DNA of 64,000 nt from Anaerolineae bacterium (GTDB lineage: Bacteria; Chloroflexota; Anaerolineae; Aggregatilineales; Phototrophicaceae): the NCBI GenBank assembly GCA_022823165.1, contig JAJDXR010000070.1, positions 1-64,000 on the forward strand, given 5' to 3'. Positions 34,773 to 43,266 of the stretch are shown in pieces. Numbering within the stretch: position 1 is the stretch's first letter; every line of letters starts with the position of its first letter. A program made the translations under genes and the position numbers. The notes beneath the pieces were generated by a model, which saw only the letters and a list, made by a program, of their open reading frames with translations, was not told the DNA's origin and made no database searches.

Positions 34773-36194
34773 ATGAGCGAACTGGTATGGAAAACTGCGG
34801 TTGAGCTGGCGGCTCTGATACGGCGTGGAGAAGTCTCCGCCGTCGAGGTATTGACGGCTCACCTCGAGCGGATCGACGCCGTCAATCCCGAGCTAAACGC
34901 CATCGTCACTTACTTGCCCGAAATGGCGCTTGAGCTGGCGCGCTCGGCAGATGAGAAGCAGGCGCGCGGCGAGCCGCTCGGCTTGTTGCATGGCTTGCCC
35001 ATCGCCCATAAAGACTTGTTTGAAACAGCCGGCATTCGCTCGACGATGGGTTCGCCCGCCTTTAGCGACTACATCCCCGAGTCGGACGATCTCATCATCG
35101 CGCGTTTGAAGGCGGCGGGCTGCGTGACGCTCGGCAAAACCAACGTGCCGGAGTTCGGCGCTGGTTCGCATACTTTCAACCCGGTCTTCGGCGCGACCCG
35201 CAATCCCTACGACACCTCAAAGACCTGCGGCGGCAGCAGTGGCGGCGCGGCCGTAGCGCTGGTGGCCGGCATGATCCCCATCGCCGATGGCAGCGATATG
35301 GGCGGCTCGCTGCGCAATCCCGCCAGTTTTTGCAATGTGGTCGGCTTGCGACCGACGCCGGGCCGAGTGCCGCAATATCCCAAAGGCAATGCCTGGTCGA
35401 CGCTCTCGGTCGACGGCCCGATGGGACGGACAGTGCAAGACGTCACGCTGATGCTGCAAGCCATCGCCGGCTACGACAGCCGCGCGCCTATTTCGCTGGA
35501 GCAGCCGGCTTCTGTCTTTGCCGACAATCTCGAACGCGACTTCGCCGGCGTGAAAGTCGCCTGGAGCCCGGATCTTGGCGGACTGCCGGTGGACTCGCAG
35601 GTGACCGATGTCATCCAGCGGCAGCTTCCGGTCTTCGGCGACCTGGGCTGCGCAGTTGAGCAAGCCCAGCCGGACTTTAGAGATGCCTACGACATCTTTC
35701 AAACGCTGCGCGCCTGGAACTTTGAAATGTCCTTCGCCGAGCATTTTGCCGAATTTGGCGAGGATGCTTTCAAAGAGACCATTCGCTGGAATGTGGCTCA
35801 GGGCAAGCAGCTAAGCGCCGGCCAGATCAGCCGAACGGAAGCCAGGCGCACGGAGCTGTTCCAGCGCGCGCGCGAATTTCTGGAGACCTACGAATTTCTC
35901 CTGCTGCCAACCGCCCAGACGCCGCCTTTTCCCATCGAGTGGGAGTATCCCCAAGAAATAGCCGGCGTCGCCATGACAACCTATATCGACTGGATGATGA
36001 CCTGCGCCTACATCACCGTCACAGGCTTGCCGGCGCTTTCCATACCTTGCGGCTTTACCGACGCTGGCTTGCCAGTCGGCTTGCAGATTGTCGGGCGCCC
36101 GCGCGCGGACTTCGCCGTGCTGCAGCTGGCCTACGCCTTCCAGGAAGCGACTCGCTTTTACGAACGGCGCCCCCCGCTCCGCAGCAAAGACTAG
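34773..36194 (+). CDS. amidase (amidase signature family)
   Basis: A 473-aa amidase-signature hydrolase that cleaves carboxamides. The Ser-cisSer-Lys triad is recognisable: Lys in PIAHKDLFETAG near residue 80, the Gly/Ser loop CGGSSGGAAVALVAG near 152 and the nucleophile in DGSDMGGSLRNPAS near 175. The size matches GatA-like and aryl-acylamidases; without gatB/gatC partners nearby, a catabolic amidase is more likely than tRNA amidotransferase. It starts 6 bases after the SDR gene. Confidence 0.88.
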   Translation: MSELVWKTAVELAALIRRGEVSAVEVLTAHLERIDAVNPELNAIVTYLPEMALELARSADEKQARGEPLGLLHGLPIAHKDLFETAGIRSTMGSPAFSDYIPESDDLIIARLKAAGCVTLGKTNVPEFGAGSHTFNPVFGATRNPYDTSKTCGGSSGGAAVALVAGMIPIADGSDMGGSLRNPASFCNVVGLRPTPGRVPQYPKGNAWSTLSVDGPMGRTVQDVTLMLQAIAGYDSRAPISLEQPASVFADNLERDFAGVKVAWSPDLGGLPVDSQVTDVIQRQLPVFGDLGCAVEQAQPDFRDAYDIFQTLRAWNFEMSFAEHFAEFGEDAFKETIRWNVAQGKQLSAGQISRTEARRTELFQRAREFLETYEFLLLPTAQTPPFPIEWEYPQEIAGVAMTTYIDWMMTCAYITVTGLPALSIPCGFTDAGLPVGLQIVGRPRADFAVLQLAYAFQEATRFYERRPPLRSKD

Positions 36195-36215
36195 CGGGTC
36201 AACCGGAGACAGCGC

Positions 36216-37778
36216 TTGGACCTCAACCTGATCAATTGGCTGCTGGCGCTGCTGCCGGTGCTGACGGTGCTGCTGCTGATGGTCGGGCTGGGCTGGGGCG
36301 GCAGCCGCGCCGGTTTGGCTGGCTTCTTCATCGTGCTGATCTTGTCGCTCACCGTCTTCGGCGGCAACCTGCAACTGGCGGCGGTCGCCATCGGCAAGTC
36401 TCTATTTCTCGCGGTCGATGTCTTGTACATCGTGTGGATGGCGCTTTTCTTCTACAACGTGACCAACGAGGCGGGCGCGGTCGCATTGATTGGCCGCAGT
36501 CTGCCGCGGCTAACTTCGGATCGCGCCGCGCAGAGCCTGCTAATCAGCTGGGTATTTGTGTCGCTGTTACAAGGCGTCGGCGGCTTCGGCGTACCGGTAG
36601 CGGTGGTCGCGCCTTTGCTGGTCGGCTTGGGTTATACCGCCACGCAGTCGGTCATCATGGCGGCGCTGGGCCACGGCTGGGCGGTGACCTTCGGCTCGCT
36701 GGGCACTTCATTCGTCGCCTTGACCGCCGTCACCGGTCTGGCGGGCGAGGCATTGGCGCATGACGCGGCGCTGGTCCTGGGCTTGGCCGGCTTCTTTAGC
36801 GGCGGCTTGGTGGCCTTCGTCAGCGCGGGCTGGAGTGGCTTTCTGCGCTCGCTGCCCATGCTGCTGATAGTCGGCGCGGTCATGGGCTTGACGCAGTGGT
36901 GGATCGCCACCAACGGCATGTGGACATTAGGCTCTACCTCGGGCGCGCTGGCCGGCGCGGTCGTCGGCGTAATCTACGTGCTCTCGCCGCTGCATTCGGG
37001 CAAATCTCAAGCACCGCCGGCTGCCGGCAGGGACCGTCCGCGCAGCATCGCGCTGGCTTTGGCGGCTTATGTGATCCTGCTGGTCCTGGCTTTTTCAGCC
37101 AACTTGATCCTTCCCCTGCAACAGTTGCTGGATAGCCTCCGCGTACAACTTGAGTTTCCGGCGGTGGCGACCAGTTTCGGCTGGCAGGTCCCCGCCGAGA
37201 GCGGGCGCGGCATCAGCGTCTTTGGCCACGCGGGCGCCATACTTTTCTACGCGGGCGCCAGCGCTTTCCTGTTGTATCGCCGCGCCGGCTACTACGAGTC
37301 CGCTTCAGTTTGGCGCGAGATTTGGGCTAAAGCGCGCCGCTCCGCCTCCAAGTCCACCGTATCCATTTTGGCGCTGGTGGCGATGGCGGCTTTGATGACC
37401 CACACCGGCATGACGCAAATTATCGCGCGCGGCATCAGCGAAACCTTCAGCGCCGAGTTTTATCCGCTGGTCGCGCCTTTTATCGGCGCGCTGGGCGCAT
37501 TCATGACCGGCAGCAATACCAATTCCAATGTGGTCTTTGGGGCGCTGCAACAAGAAACAGCCACGCTGCTGGCGCTGAGCGTGCCGGTGATTCTGGCTGG
37601 CCAGACAGCCGGCGCCTCCCTGGGCAGTGTGCTGGCGCCGGCCAAAGTCATCGTCGGCTGCAGCACCGTTGGCTTGGCCGGGCAGGAAGGTCCCGTGATC
37701 CGGCGCATGCTGATTCTGGGTTTGATTCCCGTCGCCTTTGTCGCCTTTTTTACTTTCGCCAGGCTGGCCGGCTCATGA
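36216..37778 (+). CDS. L-lactate permease family transporter (LctP)
   Basis: A 520-aa polytopic carrier with about 12-14 hydrophobic segments. Family motifs are LLQGVGGFGVPVAVVAPLL near residue 115 and the C-terminal GALGAFMTGSNTNSNVVFG near 425, typical of LctP lactate/glycolate:H+ symporters. TTG 36216 is the likely start, with GGAG about 10 bases upstream. Together with the SDR and amidase, it suggests uptake of a 2-hydroxy acid or a related amide-derived acid. Confidence 0.87.
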   Translation: MDLNLINWLLALLPVLTVLLLMVGLGWGGSRAGLAGFFIVLILSLTVFGGNLQLAAVAIGKSLFLAVDVLYIVWMALFFYNVTNEAGAVALIGRSLPRLTSDRAAQSLLISWVFVSLLQGVGGFGVPVAVVAPLLVGLGYTATQSVIMAALGHGWAVTFGSLGTSFVALTAVTGLAGEALAHDAALVLGLAGFFSGGLVAFVSAGWSGFLRSLPMLLIVGAVMGLTQWWIATNGMWTLGSTSGALAGAVVGVIYVLSPLHSGKSQAPPAAGRDRPRSIALALAAYVILLVLAFSANLILPLQQLLDSLRVQLEFPAVATSFGWQVPAESGRGISVFGHAGAILFYAGASAFLLYRRAGYYESASVWREIWAKARRSASKSTVSILALVAMAALMTHTGMTQIIARGISETFSAEFYPLVAPFIGALGAFMTGSNTNSNVVFGALQQETATLLALSVPVILAGQTAGASLGSVLAPAKVIVGCSTVGLAGQEGPVIRRMLILGLIPVAFVAFFTFARLAGS

Positions 37779-37887
37779 TTCGCGTGGCTATTCCCTGCGC
37801 GCGCGAGCCTTGCGCCGCCAGGCCGATTTCAGGCGCAGCCTGCGAAAGCAGCCGCAGCCGACTAGCAGTCTTTCTGGAGGACGAATC

Positions 37888-39144
37888 ATGAGCAAACTGG
37901 CGCTTTTTGGCGGCAGCCGGACTAGAACCGCAGCCTATCCCAGCTGGCCCGTGCATGACGAGCGAGATGTCGAAGCAGTCGCCGAGGTTCTGCGCAGCGG
38001 CAGCTGGGGCGGCTTCCCTTATCCGGGTCCGCAGACGCAGCGCTTTCTTGACGCATTTATCAAAATGCAGCGCGGTCAATACGCCGTCGCCGTAATGAAC
38101 GGCACCATTACCATGGAGGTCGCCCTGCGCGCGGCCGGCATCGGCTGGGGCGATGAAGTGCTGGTGCCGGCCTACACCTTCCAGGCCACTGCCTCCGCGC
38201 CTATGATGGCGGGTGCCATACCCGTGTTGGTGGATATTGATCCCGACACCTTCTGCATCGACCCCGAGGCCATTGAAGCGGCGATTACTGACCGAACGCG
38301 GGCTATTATCCCGGTGCATATCGCGTCGCAAATGGCGGACATGGATGCCATCATGGCCATCGCCGAGCGGCACGACCTGATCGTCATTGAAGACGCGGCG
38401 CACGCTCACGGCGCGATGTGGGCGGGCAAAGGCGCCGGCGCGCTCGGTCATTTCGGCTCCTTCAGCATGCAATCGACCAAGATCATGACTGCCGGCGAAG
38501 GCGGCGCGCTGCTCTGCCGCTCGCAGGAACATGCCTGGCGCGCGGCCAGCATAATCGACTGCGGCCGACCGCATGACCCGGCCGGCGAGCTCTACACCCA
38601 GGGCGGCAATTACCGCATGACCGAGCTGCAAGCGGCGCTGCTGAATGTCGCCCTGGAGCGCTTTCCGGCGCAAGCTCAAATGCGTGAGCAGACAGCCAAT
38701 TACATGGACGAATCACTGAGCGAGATTGAGGGCATTCGTGTCTTGCCGCGCGATCCACGCCACGAAAAGCGGGCTATCTATCGCTATACCTTTGCGGTTG
38801 ACCCCGAAGCCTTCGGCGCGACCAACAAGATAATCGAGCGCGCGCTGCAGGCGGAAGGCATTCTTTGCTGGAGCGGCTACGACCCCATGTATCGTTATGA
38901 CTTGTTCCGGCCAAAAGACTCGCGCCTGGCTGTGCCCTCGGCTTTCCCGCAGTACTTTGACCTGGAGAATATGCGCTTGCCAGTAACCGAGCGGATCAGC
39001 GCTCGCGAGGGTTTGTGGCTGGATGAAGAGATATTCCGCGAGGGCAAAGGCGCGGTCGATGAAGTTGTCTCAGCTTTACGCAAAGTCCAGGCGGCGCTGG
39101 CCGGCGATTCGACGCTTGCGGAGCGTATTCGCGCGCTGGGCTGA
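37888..39144 (+). CDS. DegT/DnrJ/EryC1/StrS family aminotransferase
   Basis: A 418-aa PLP-dependent sugar aminotransferase-like protein. The PLP lysine is in FSMQSTKIMTAGEGG near residue 200, with the Asp of the cofactor ring in IEDAAHAHGA near 170. The ATG at 37888 has GGAGGACGAATC just upstream; open frame further upstream lies in the lactate-permease 3' end and is not expected to be coding. It is closest in style to AHBA synthase/scyllo-inosose aminotransferase proteins. A gap of 109 bases separates it from the permease gene; its stop abuts the convergent ThDP enzyme gene. Confidence 0.87.
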   Translation: MSKLALFGGSRTRTAAYPSWPVHDERDVEAVAEVLRSGSWGGFPYPGPQTQRFLDAFIKMQRGQYAVAVMNGTITMEVALRAAGIGWGDEVLVPAYTFQATASAPMMAGAIPVLVDIDPDTFCIDPEAIEAAITDRTRAIIPVHIASQMADMDAIMAIAERHDLIVIEDAAHAHGAMWAGKGAGALGHFGSFSMQSTKIMTAGEGGALLCRSQEHAWRAASIIDCGRPHDPAGELYTQGGNYRMTELQAALLNVALERFPAQAQMREQTANYMDESLSEIEGIRVLPRDPRHEKRAIYRYTFAVDPEAFGATNKIIERALQAEGILCWSGYDPMYRYDLFRPKDSRLAVPSAFPQYFDLENMRLPVTERISAREGLWLDEEIFREGKGAVDEVVSALRKVQAALAGDSTLAERIRALG

Positions 39145-40746
39145 TTAACGTGCGCGCGCCGTCGTGGGGTATCCAACCGGGTCGATCATGACATCAATGA
39201 GCAGGGGAGCGCGCCGGGACAAGCCCGCTCGAATGGCGGCGTCGCAATCCTCGCGGGATTCGACGCGGCGGTAGGCGATGCCATAGGCGCGGGCGACAAG
39301 CTCAAAGTCGGGATTGGTAAATTCAGTGCCATAGGCGGGCCGCGCCGCGCGCAACTGCGCCGAACGAATCAGATCCAGAGCCGCGTCATTCATAATGAAG
39401 ACCAGCACCGGCAGCTGCCGCTCGACCAGCAAGCCCAGTTCACCCAAGACCATCGCCAGCCCGGCGTCGCCCGTGATGCAGACGACCGGATCACTCTGGA
39501 CGGCAGCCGCGGCCGCGATGGCGCTGCACAGCCCGAATCCCATAGCGGATAGTCCGTTGGAGACAAAGTAGCGATTGGGCGCGCGCGCCGGCCAGTTCAG
39601 CGCCGCGAAGATCTTGTGCGAGCCGACATCGGTGGTCACGATAATAGCGTCCGGCGTATTGTCCCGCAGCGACGCCAGGAAACTCTGCGGCAGAATGCGC
39701 CCGGCGCCCGGCGTCGGCAAGCCGCTCCGGCTCTGCTGGTCGCGAAACCGCCGAACTCGCTCTACTCCCCAGTTTTCCGCGCGCTGGCAATGTAGGTCGC
39801 CCAGCAAGTTGAGGATGTGGTCAATGCGGCCGACCGCTTCCCATTCGGCGGCAATTCGCGGATCATGATTCTCCCAGTTGGCAATCCAGATCAGAGGCGT
39901 CTCATAATCCCAAGGCTTGACCAGCTCAACAACGTCAAAGCCGATGGCGACGATGCAGTCGGCTTCGTCCAGCAATTCATAGACCGGGTCGGCGCGCGTC
40001 AGACCGATGGTACCGGCGAACAGGGGATGATCCGCCGCCAGCGCGCCTCTGCTTTTGGGACTATCAATCACCGGCGCGCCCAATCTCTCGGCCAGATCAC
40101 GAAGGGCGGCATAAGGCGCGTCCGGCTCCAGCCCCAAACCAAGCACGATAATCGGCTTGCGCTTGTCCGCCAGCAGGGCGCGGACGGCGTCGACATCAAT
40201 GTCGAGCTGCGCCGCTGACGCAGCTGGAGCTGGCTCGAAGGCGAGCTCAACATCCGACAAGGCGATGCGATTATGCAGGCTGAGATGCGCGGGACCAGGC
40301 CGCCCCGACCGCGCCAGACGCAGCGCCCGCTGAATCGTCCGGGCGGCGTTGGAGATCGAGAGTTCCGTCGAGAATTTGCAGATGGGCTGGAAGAAAGCCG
40401 AGAGGTCCAGCGCCTGGTGCGTGTGACGGCCGATTAGGTCGGGGTCAGTCGTTGCGGTGATCAATAGCACTGGCGCGCGGTCGAGGTGCGCGTGCGCCAA
40501 ACCGGCCGCCGCATTGGCCGCGCCGGGACCGAGCGTTGTCAGCGCCACGCCGATCGCGCCGCTCAAGCGCGCGTCGGTCGCCGCCATAAAAATCGCGCTG
40601 CTCTCGTTCTTGACCAGAACAAAATCCAACCCGCGCCGGCGCAGGGCTTCCAGTAGTTCGACATTTTCGCCGCCAGGCAAGCCATACACGCGCTCGACGC
40701 CGGCGGCTATTAGCGCTTCGGCGAAGTATTCAGCGATTGTCGCCAT
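39145..40746 (-). CDS. thiamine-diphosphate-binding protein, acetolactate-synthase-like
   Basis: A 533-aa ThDP enzyme of the acetolactate synthase/benzoylformate decarboxylase superfamily. The N-terminal Pyr domain has the conserved Glu in VKNESSAIFMA near residue 47. The C-terminal PP domain carries the Mg/ThDP motif GDAGLAMVLGELGLL...NDAA near 425-450. No regulatory subunit is adjacent, so this is probably a catabolic decarboxylase or carboligase rather than IlvB. The start at 40746 (MATIAEYFAEAL) is preferred over an upstream in-frame ATG at 40791 because it matches the usual family N-terminus. Confidence 0.85.
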   Translation of the reverse strand: MATIAEYFAEALIAAGVERVYGLPGGENVELLEALRRRGLDFVLVKNESSAIFMAATDARLSGAIGVALTTLGPGAANAAAGLAHAHLDRAPVLLITATTDPDLIGRHTHQALDLSAFFQPICKFSTELSISNAARTIQRALRLARSGRPGPAHLSLHNRIALSDVELAFEPAPAASAAQLDIDVDAVRALLADKRKPIIVLGLGLEPDAPYAALRDLAERLGAPVIDSPKSRGALAADHPLFAGTIGLTRADPVYELLDEADCIVAIGFDVVELVKPWDYETPLIWIANWENHDPRIAAEWEAVGRIDHILNLLGDLHCQRAENWGVERVRRFRDQQSRSGLPTPGAGRILPQSFLASLRDNTPDAIIVTTDVGSHKIFAALNWPARAPNRYFVSNGLSAMGFGLCSAIAAAAAVQSDPVVCITGDAGLAMVLGELGLLVERQLPVLVFIMNDAALDLIRSAQLRAARPAYGTEFTNPDFELVARAYGIAYRRVESREDCDAAIRAGLSRRAPLLIDVMIDPVGYPTTARAR

Positions 40747-40854
40747 GCTCACACACAGGGTTTGTACTGTTTCGAGACAGTCATTATGCACGTTGCGGCG
40801 CCCGTGTCAATTTGGCGCGCTTCTCTTCGTCGCCGTTATACCGCATCGCCGCGC

Positions 40855-41607
40855 TCAGCAATTGGCCGCGCAGCTGTTGAGCAGCAAATAAGCGCTCAAA
40901 ATGAAAAGCGGGATCATCATCATCCACTCGAAGACTTGCTGGTTGATGCGGTCGATCAGCGTGCGAGCGACCAACACCGCGGGCGGAATCAGCAGGAAAA
41001 CCCAGGCGATGCTCAGCAGGCGCTGGCCATCAAACAAGCCGAGCAGCATAAAGCCCGGCAATTTCGTCAGGTTCATAACCACAAAGAACAGCGTCGTCGT
41101 GCCGATAAATCGTCGTGGCGTCATCTGCGGTTGCAGCAGCAAATAAGCGGTGAAGGGCGGCGCCCCCACATTTGCCAGCGTCGAGCCGAATCCGGAAGCG
41201 AGTCCGGCGAAATAGCCGTGCCATTTTCTGGGTTGATATGACAGCGCGGCCAAGCGATCGCTGGCGATCTTGAATATCAAAGCCAGCAAGGTCAATCCGC
41301 CGATGATTCGCTTCAGCGTCAGCGCGTCGATGTCTTTTAGCACAACTGCGCCCAAGACCACGCCCAGCAAGCCGGGGATGAGCATGAGGCCGATATAATG
41401 CCGATCCCATTGCTTCCAGTAGAAATACAGCGCGAAACCATCGGCAAAGATGAGCAGAGGCAAGACCAATACCACGGCCACCTGCGGGTCGATGAACAGC
41501 GTCAGCATTGGCACCGTAAGCGCGACCGGCACGGGACCGCCCAGACCGCCCTTGGAAAAGCCAACCAGGATGCCTACCAGCGCGAAAACAAGAATTTCGG
41601 TCGTCAA
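40855..41607 (-). CDS. TauE/SafE family sulfite/organosulfonate exporter
   Basis: A 250-aa membrane protein with eight predicted helices in two repeated halves. The first half opens with ALVGILVGFSKGGLGGPVPV (residues 9-28) and the second with GYFAGLASGFGSTLANVGAP near 132, both family hallmarks. It may export sulfite or sulfonates, which would fit a genome releasing sulfate or sulfite from sulfated compounds; the family is broad, so the substrate is uncertain. It is divergent from the methyltransferase gene. Confidence 0.85.
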   Translation of the reverse strand: MTTEILVFALVGILVGFSKGGLGGPVPVALTVPMLTLFIDPQVAVVLVLPLLIFADGFALYFYWKQWDRHYIGLMLIPGLLGVVLGAVVLKDIDALTLKRIIGGLTLLALIFKIASDRLAALSYQPRKWHGYFAGLASGFGSTLANVGAPPFTAYLLLQPQMTPRRFIGTTTLFFVVMNLTKLPGFMLLGLFDGQRLLSIAWVFLLIPPAVLVARTLIDRINQQVFEWMMMIPLFILSAYLLLNSCAANC

Positions 41608-41643
41608 AACTGGATCTGCCCGCCGCTGAATTTTGTCGCAGAC

Positions 41644-41649
41644 ATTATA
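41644..41649 (-). promoter_or_regulatory. -10 element for the TauE/SafE gene
   Basis: The minus strand reads CAGTATAATGTC, a perfect TATAAT about 37 bases upstream of the ATG. There is no good -35. The same pattern (CAGTATAAT) is seen upstream of rodA. Confidence 0.4.
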
Positions 41650-41766
41650 CTGTATTCAGGCGCAGGATCCGACCATAGGGCAATTGACCGCATAAATGAC
41701 CCTTGTGGTTGCGCCGGTGTCTGAAGCGTTACTATTGCGCCGGCAGGATACACGGGAGAATCCGTC

Positions 41767-42567
41767 TTGAATATCAAGCAACTAAACGAGGAGGGTCGCG
41801 AACTGTGGAACCGCAAAGCCGGTTTCTGGGATGCGCTGCATGGCGACGGCGGCAACCACTTTCATCGCTGCCTGGTTGAGCCAAGCGTACTGCAGTTGCT
41901 TGACCTGCGCGACGGCGAGTCTGTACTGGACGCCGGCTGCGGCAATGGACTTATGGCGCGGCGGCTGGCCCGGGCCGGCGCGCTTGTCTCCGCCTTCGAT
42001 TACAGCGCGGCCATGCTGGAGCTGGCGCGCGCCCATGACAGCGCGGCTGGAGCAAGCGTCGACTACCGCCTCATTGACGCGACTGACGAAGCGGCGTTGC
42101 TGAAACTGGGGGAGCGGCGCTTCGACGCCATCACCTGTTCGATGGCGCTGATGGACATGCCGGCGATTGACCCGCTTTTCGCAGCCTCCAGCCGGTTGTT
42201 GAAAGCGACCGGCCGCTTTGTCTTCGCTACCATGCACCCGGCTTTTAACTCCAACAACCCGATCTTTATGCGCGAAAAAGAAGACCGGGCTGGCCTAGTC
42301 AGCCAGCATTACGCCATCAAGCTGCGAACTTATCTTGACATGCCACCCGTAAAAGGCGCGGGCGCGCCCGGCGAGCCGACGCCGCACTATTATTTCCATC
42401 GCCCGCTGAGCGAATTGCTCAATGCCGCCTTTGCCGCCGGCTTCGTCCTGGATGCCTTGCTGGAGCCGGCCTTTGAGGCTGACATCCCGGCGAAGGCAGG
42501 CAGTCTGGACTGGAGCAAGTTTCGCCAGTTTCCGCCGATTCTCAGCGGACGTTTGCGGCTGGGCTAG
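41767..42567 (+). CDS. class I SAM-dependent methyltransferase
   Basis: A 266-aa methyltransferase. Motif I is VLDAGCGNGLMARRLARAG near residue 58, motif II is AFDYSAAMLELAR near 78, and the post-I region IDATDEAALLKLGERRFDAI is well kept. The target molecule cannot be inferred. The start is TTG 41767 with GGGAG about 10 bases before it. It is convergent with the B3/4-domain gene and overlaps it by 4 bases. Confidence 0.85.
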   Translation: MNIKQLNEEGRELWNRKAGFWDALHGDGGNHFHRCLVEPSVLQLLDLRDGESVLDAGCGNGLMARRLARAGALVSAFDYSAAMLELARAHDSAAGASVDYRLIDATDEAALLKLGERRFDAITCSMALMDMPAIDPLFAASSRLLKATGRFVFATMHPAFNSNNPIFMREKEDRAGLVSQHYAIKLRTYLDMPPVKGAGAPGEPTPHYYFHRPLSELLNAAFAAGFVLDALLEPAFEADIPAKAGSLDWSKFRQFPPILSGRLRLG

Positions 42568-43265
42568 ATGGCTGGATTCCCGGCGGCGAGGATTGCGGAT
42601 TTGTAACTGCCACCCGCGAACTCTGCAAGCAGCGCCAACAGGTCGCTCAATGCCGATTCGATATCGACGCCGCCATCGACGTGATGCGCCTCAACCGTGA
42701 TGACGGCTTCGCTCGTTTCGGCGTTGGCGGCGCTGGTCGCGCTCTGCCGCCAACACCAACGGCGCGCGACCACCATCTGGTTCTGGTCGGAAAACACCAC
42801 TTCGCCCGGTTCCGGATGCATCGCCTCGCCGCTGGCGAGCTCGGTATATAACTCGCTGCCGTCTGAATAATGCACGGTGATCGGCGGCGCAATTTGGCGC
42901 GTATCGAAGATGGCGACCGGCAAGCCATAGCGGATGCTGACTAAATTGCCAATATCCACCAGCGTGTTGATGCAGGGAACATCGCCCTTCTTGGTTAGAC
43001 GGCGCAGCAAGGCTTCGGCGGCGCTGCGATATTTGGTAGGCGATACGCCGAATCCGCTGAAAGCTCGCCGCCAGGCGCTCAGAGACGGCAGCTCGCTCAG
43101 CGGGGTAGCGCCTATTTTCGCCTTGACCGCTTCCTGCTCCGCCAGGTATCGGTCTCTCAGCGCATTTGAGGTCGGCGCATTGGTCATGCCCTGCGCGACG
43201 ATGACCCCGCCCCTGAGCTCGGGATAATTTGTAGTGATTTGCTGGTCGTACTGAAAGCTCGTCAT
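42564..43265 (-). CDS. stand-alone B3/4 (PheT-editing-like) domain protein
   Basis: A 233-aa protein consisting almost entirely of a B3/4 domain, the tRNA-binding/editing module of phenylalanyl-tRNA synthetase beta. Signatures are WRRAFSGFGVSPTKYRSAAE near residue 62 and CINTLVDIGNLVSIRYGLPV near 94. Free-standing members may edit mischarged tRNA or bind other ligands; the function is unproven. The start at 43265 is certain in practice, preceded by AGGAGG at good spacing. It lies 1 base after the MFS gene, so both are co-transcribed. Confidence 0.82.
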   Translation of the reverse strand: MTSFQYDQQITTNYPELRGGVIVAQGMTNAPTSNALRDRYLAEQEAVKAKIGATPLSELPSLSAWRRAFSGFGVSPTKYRSAAEALLRRLTKKGDVPCINTLVDIGNLVSIRYGLPVAIFDTRQIAPPITVHYSDGSELYTELASGEAMHPEPGEVVFSDQNQMVVARRWCWRQSATSAANAETSEAVITVEAHHVDGGVDIESALSDLLALLAEFAGGSYKSAILAAGNPAI

Positions 43266-43266
43266 C

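Noticed and set aside
34773..36194. Amidase as GatA of the tRNA amidotransferase
   Set aside because: No gatB or gatC lies nearby and the neighbours are an SDR and a lactate-type permease, so a catabolic amidase is more likely.
39145..40746. ThDP enzyme as biosynthetic acetolactate synthase IlvB
   Set aside because: There is no ilvN/ilvH or other branched-chain gene adjacent, and the protein is shorter than typical IlvB.
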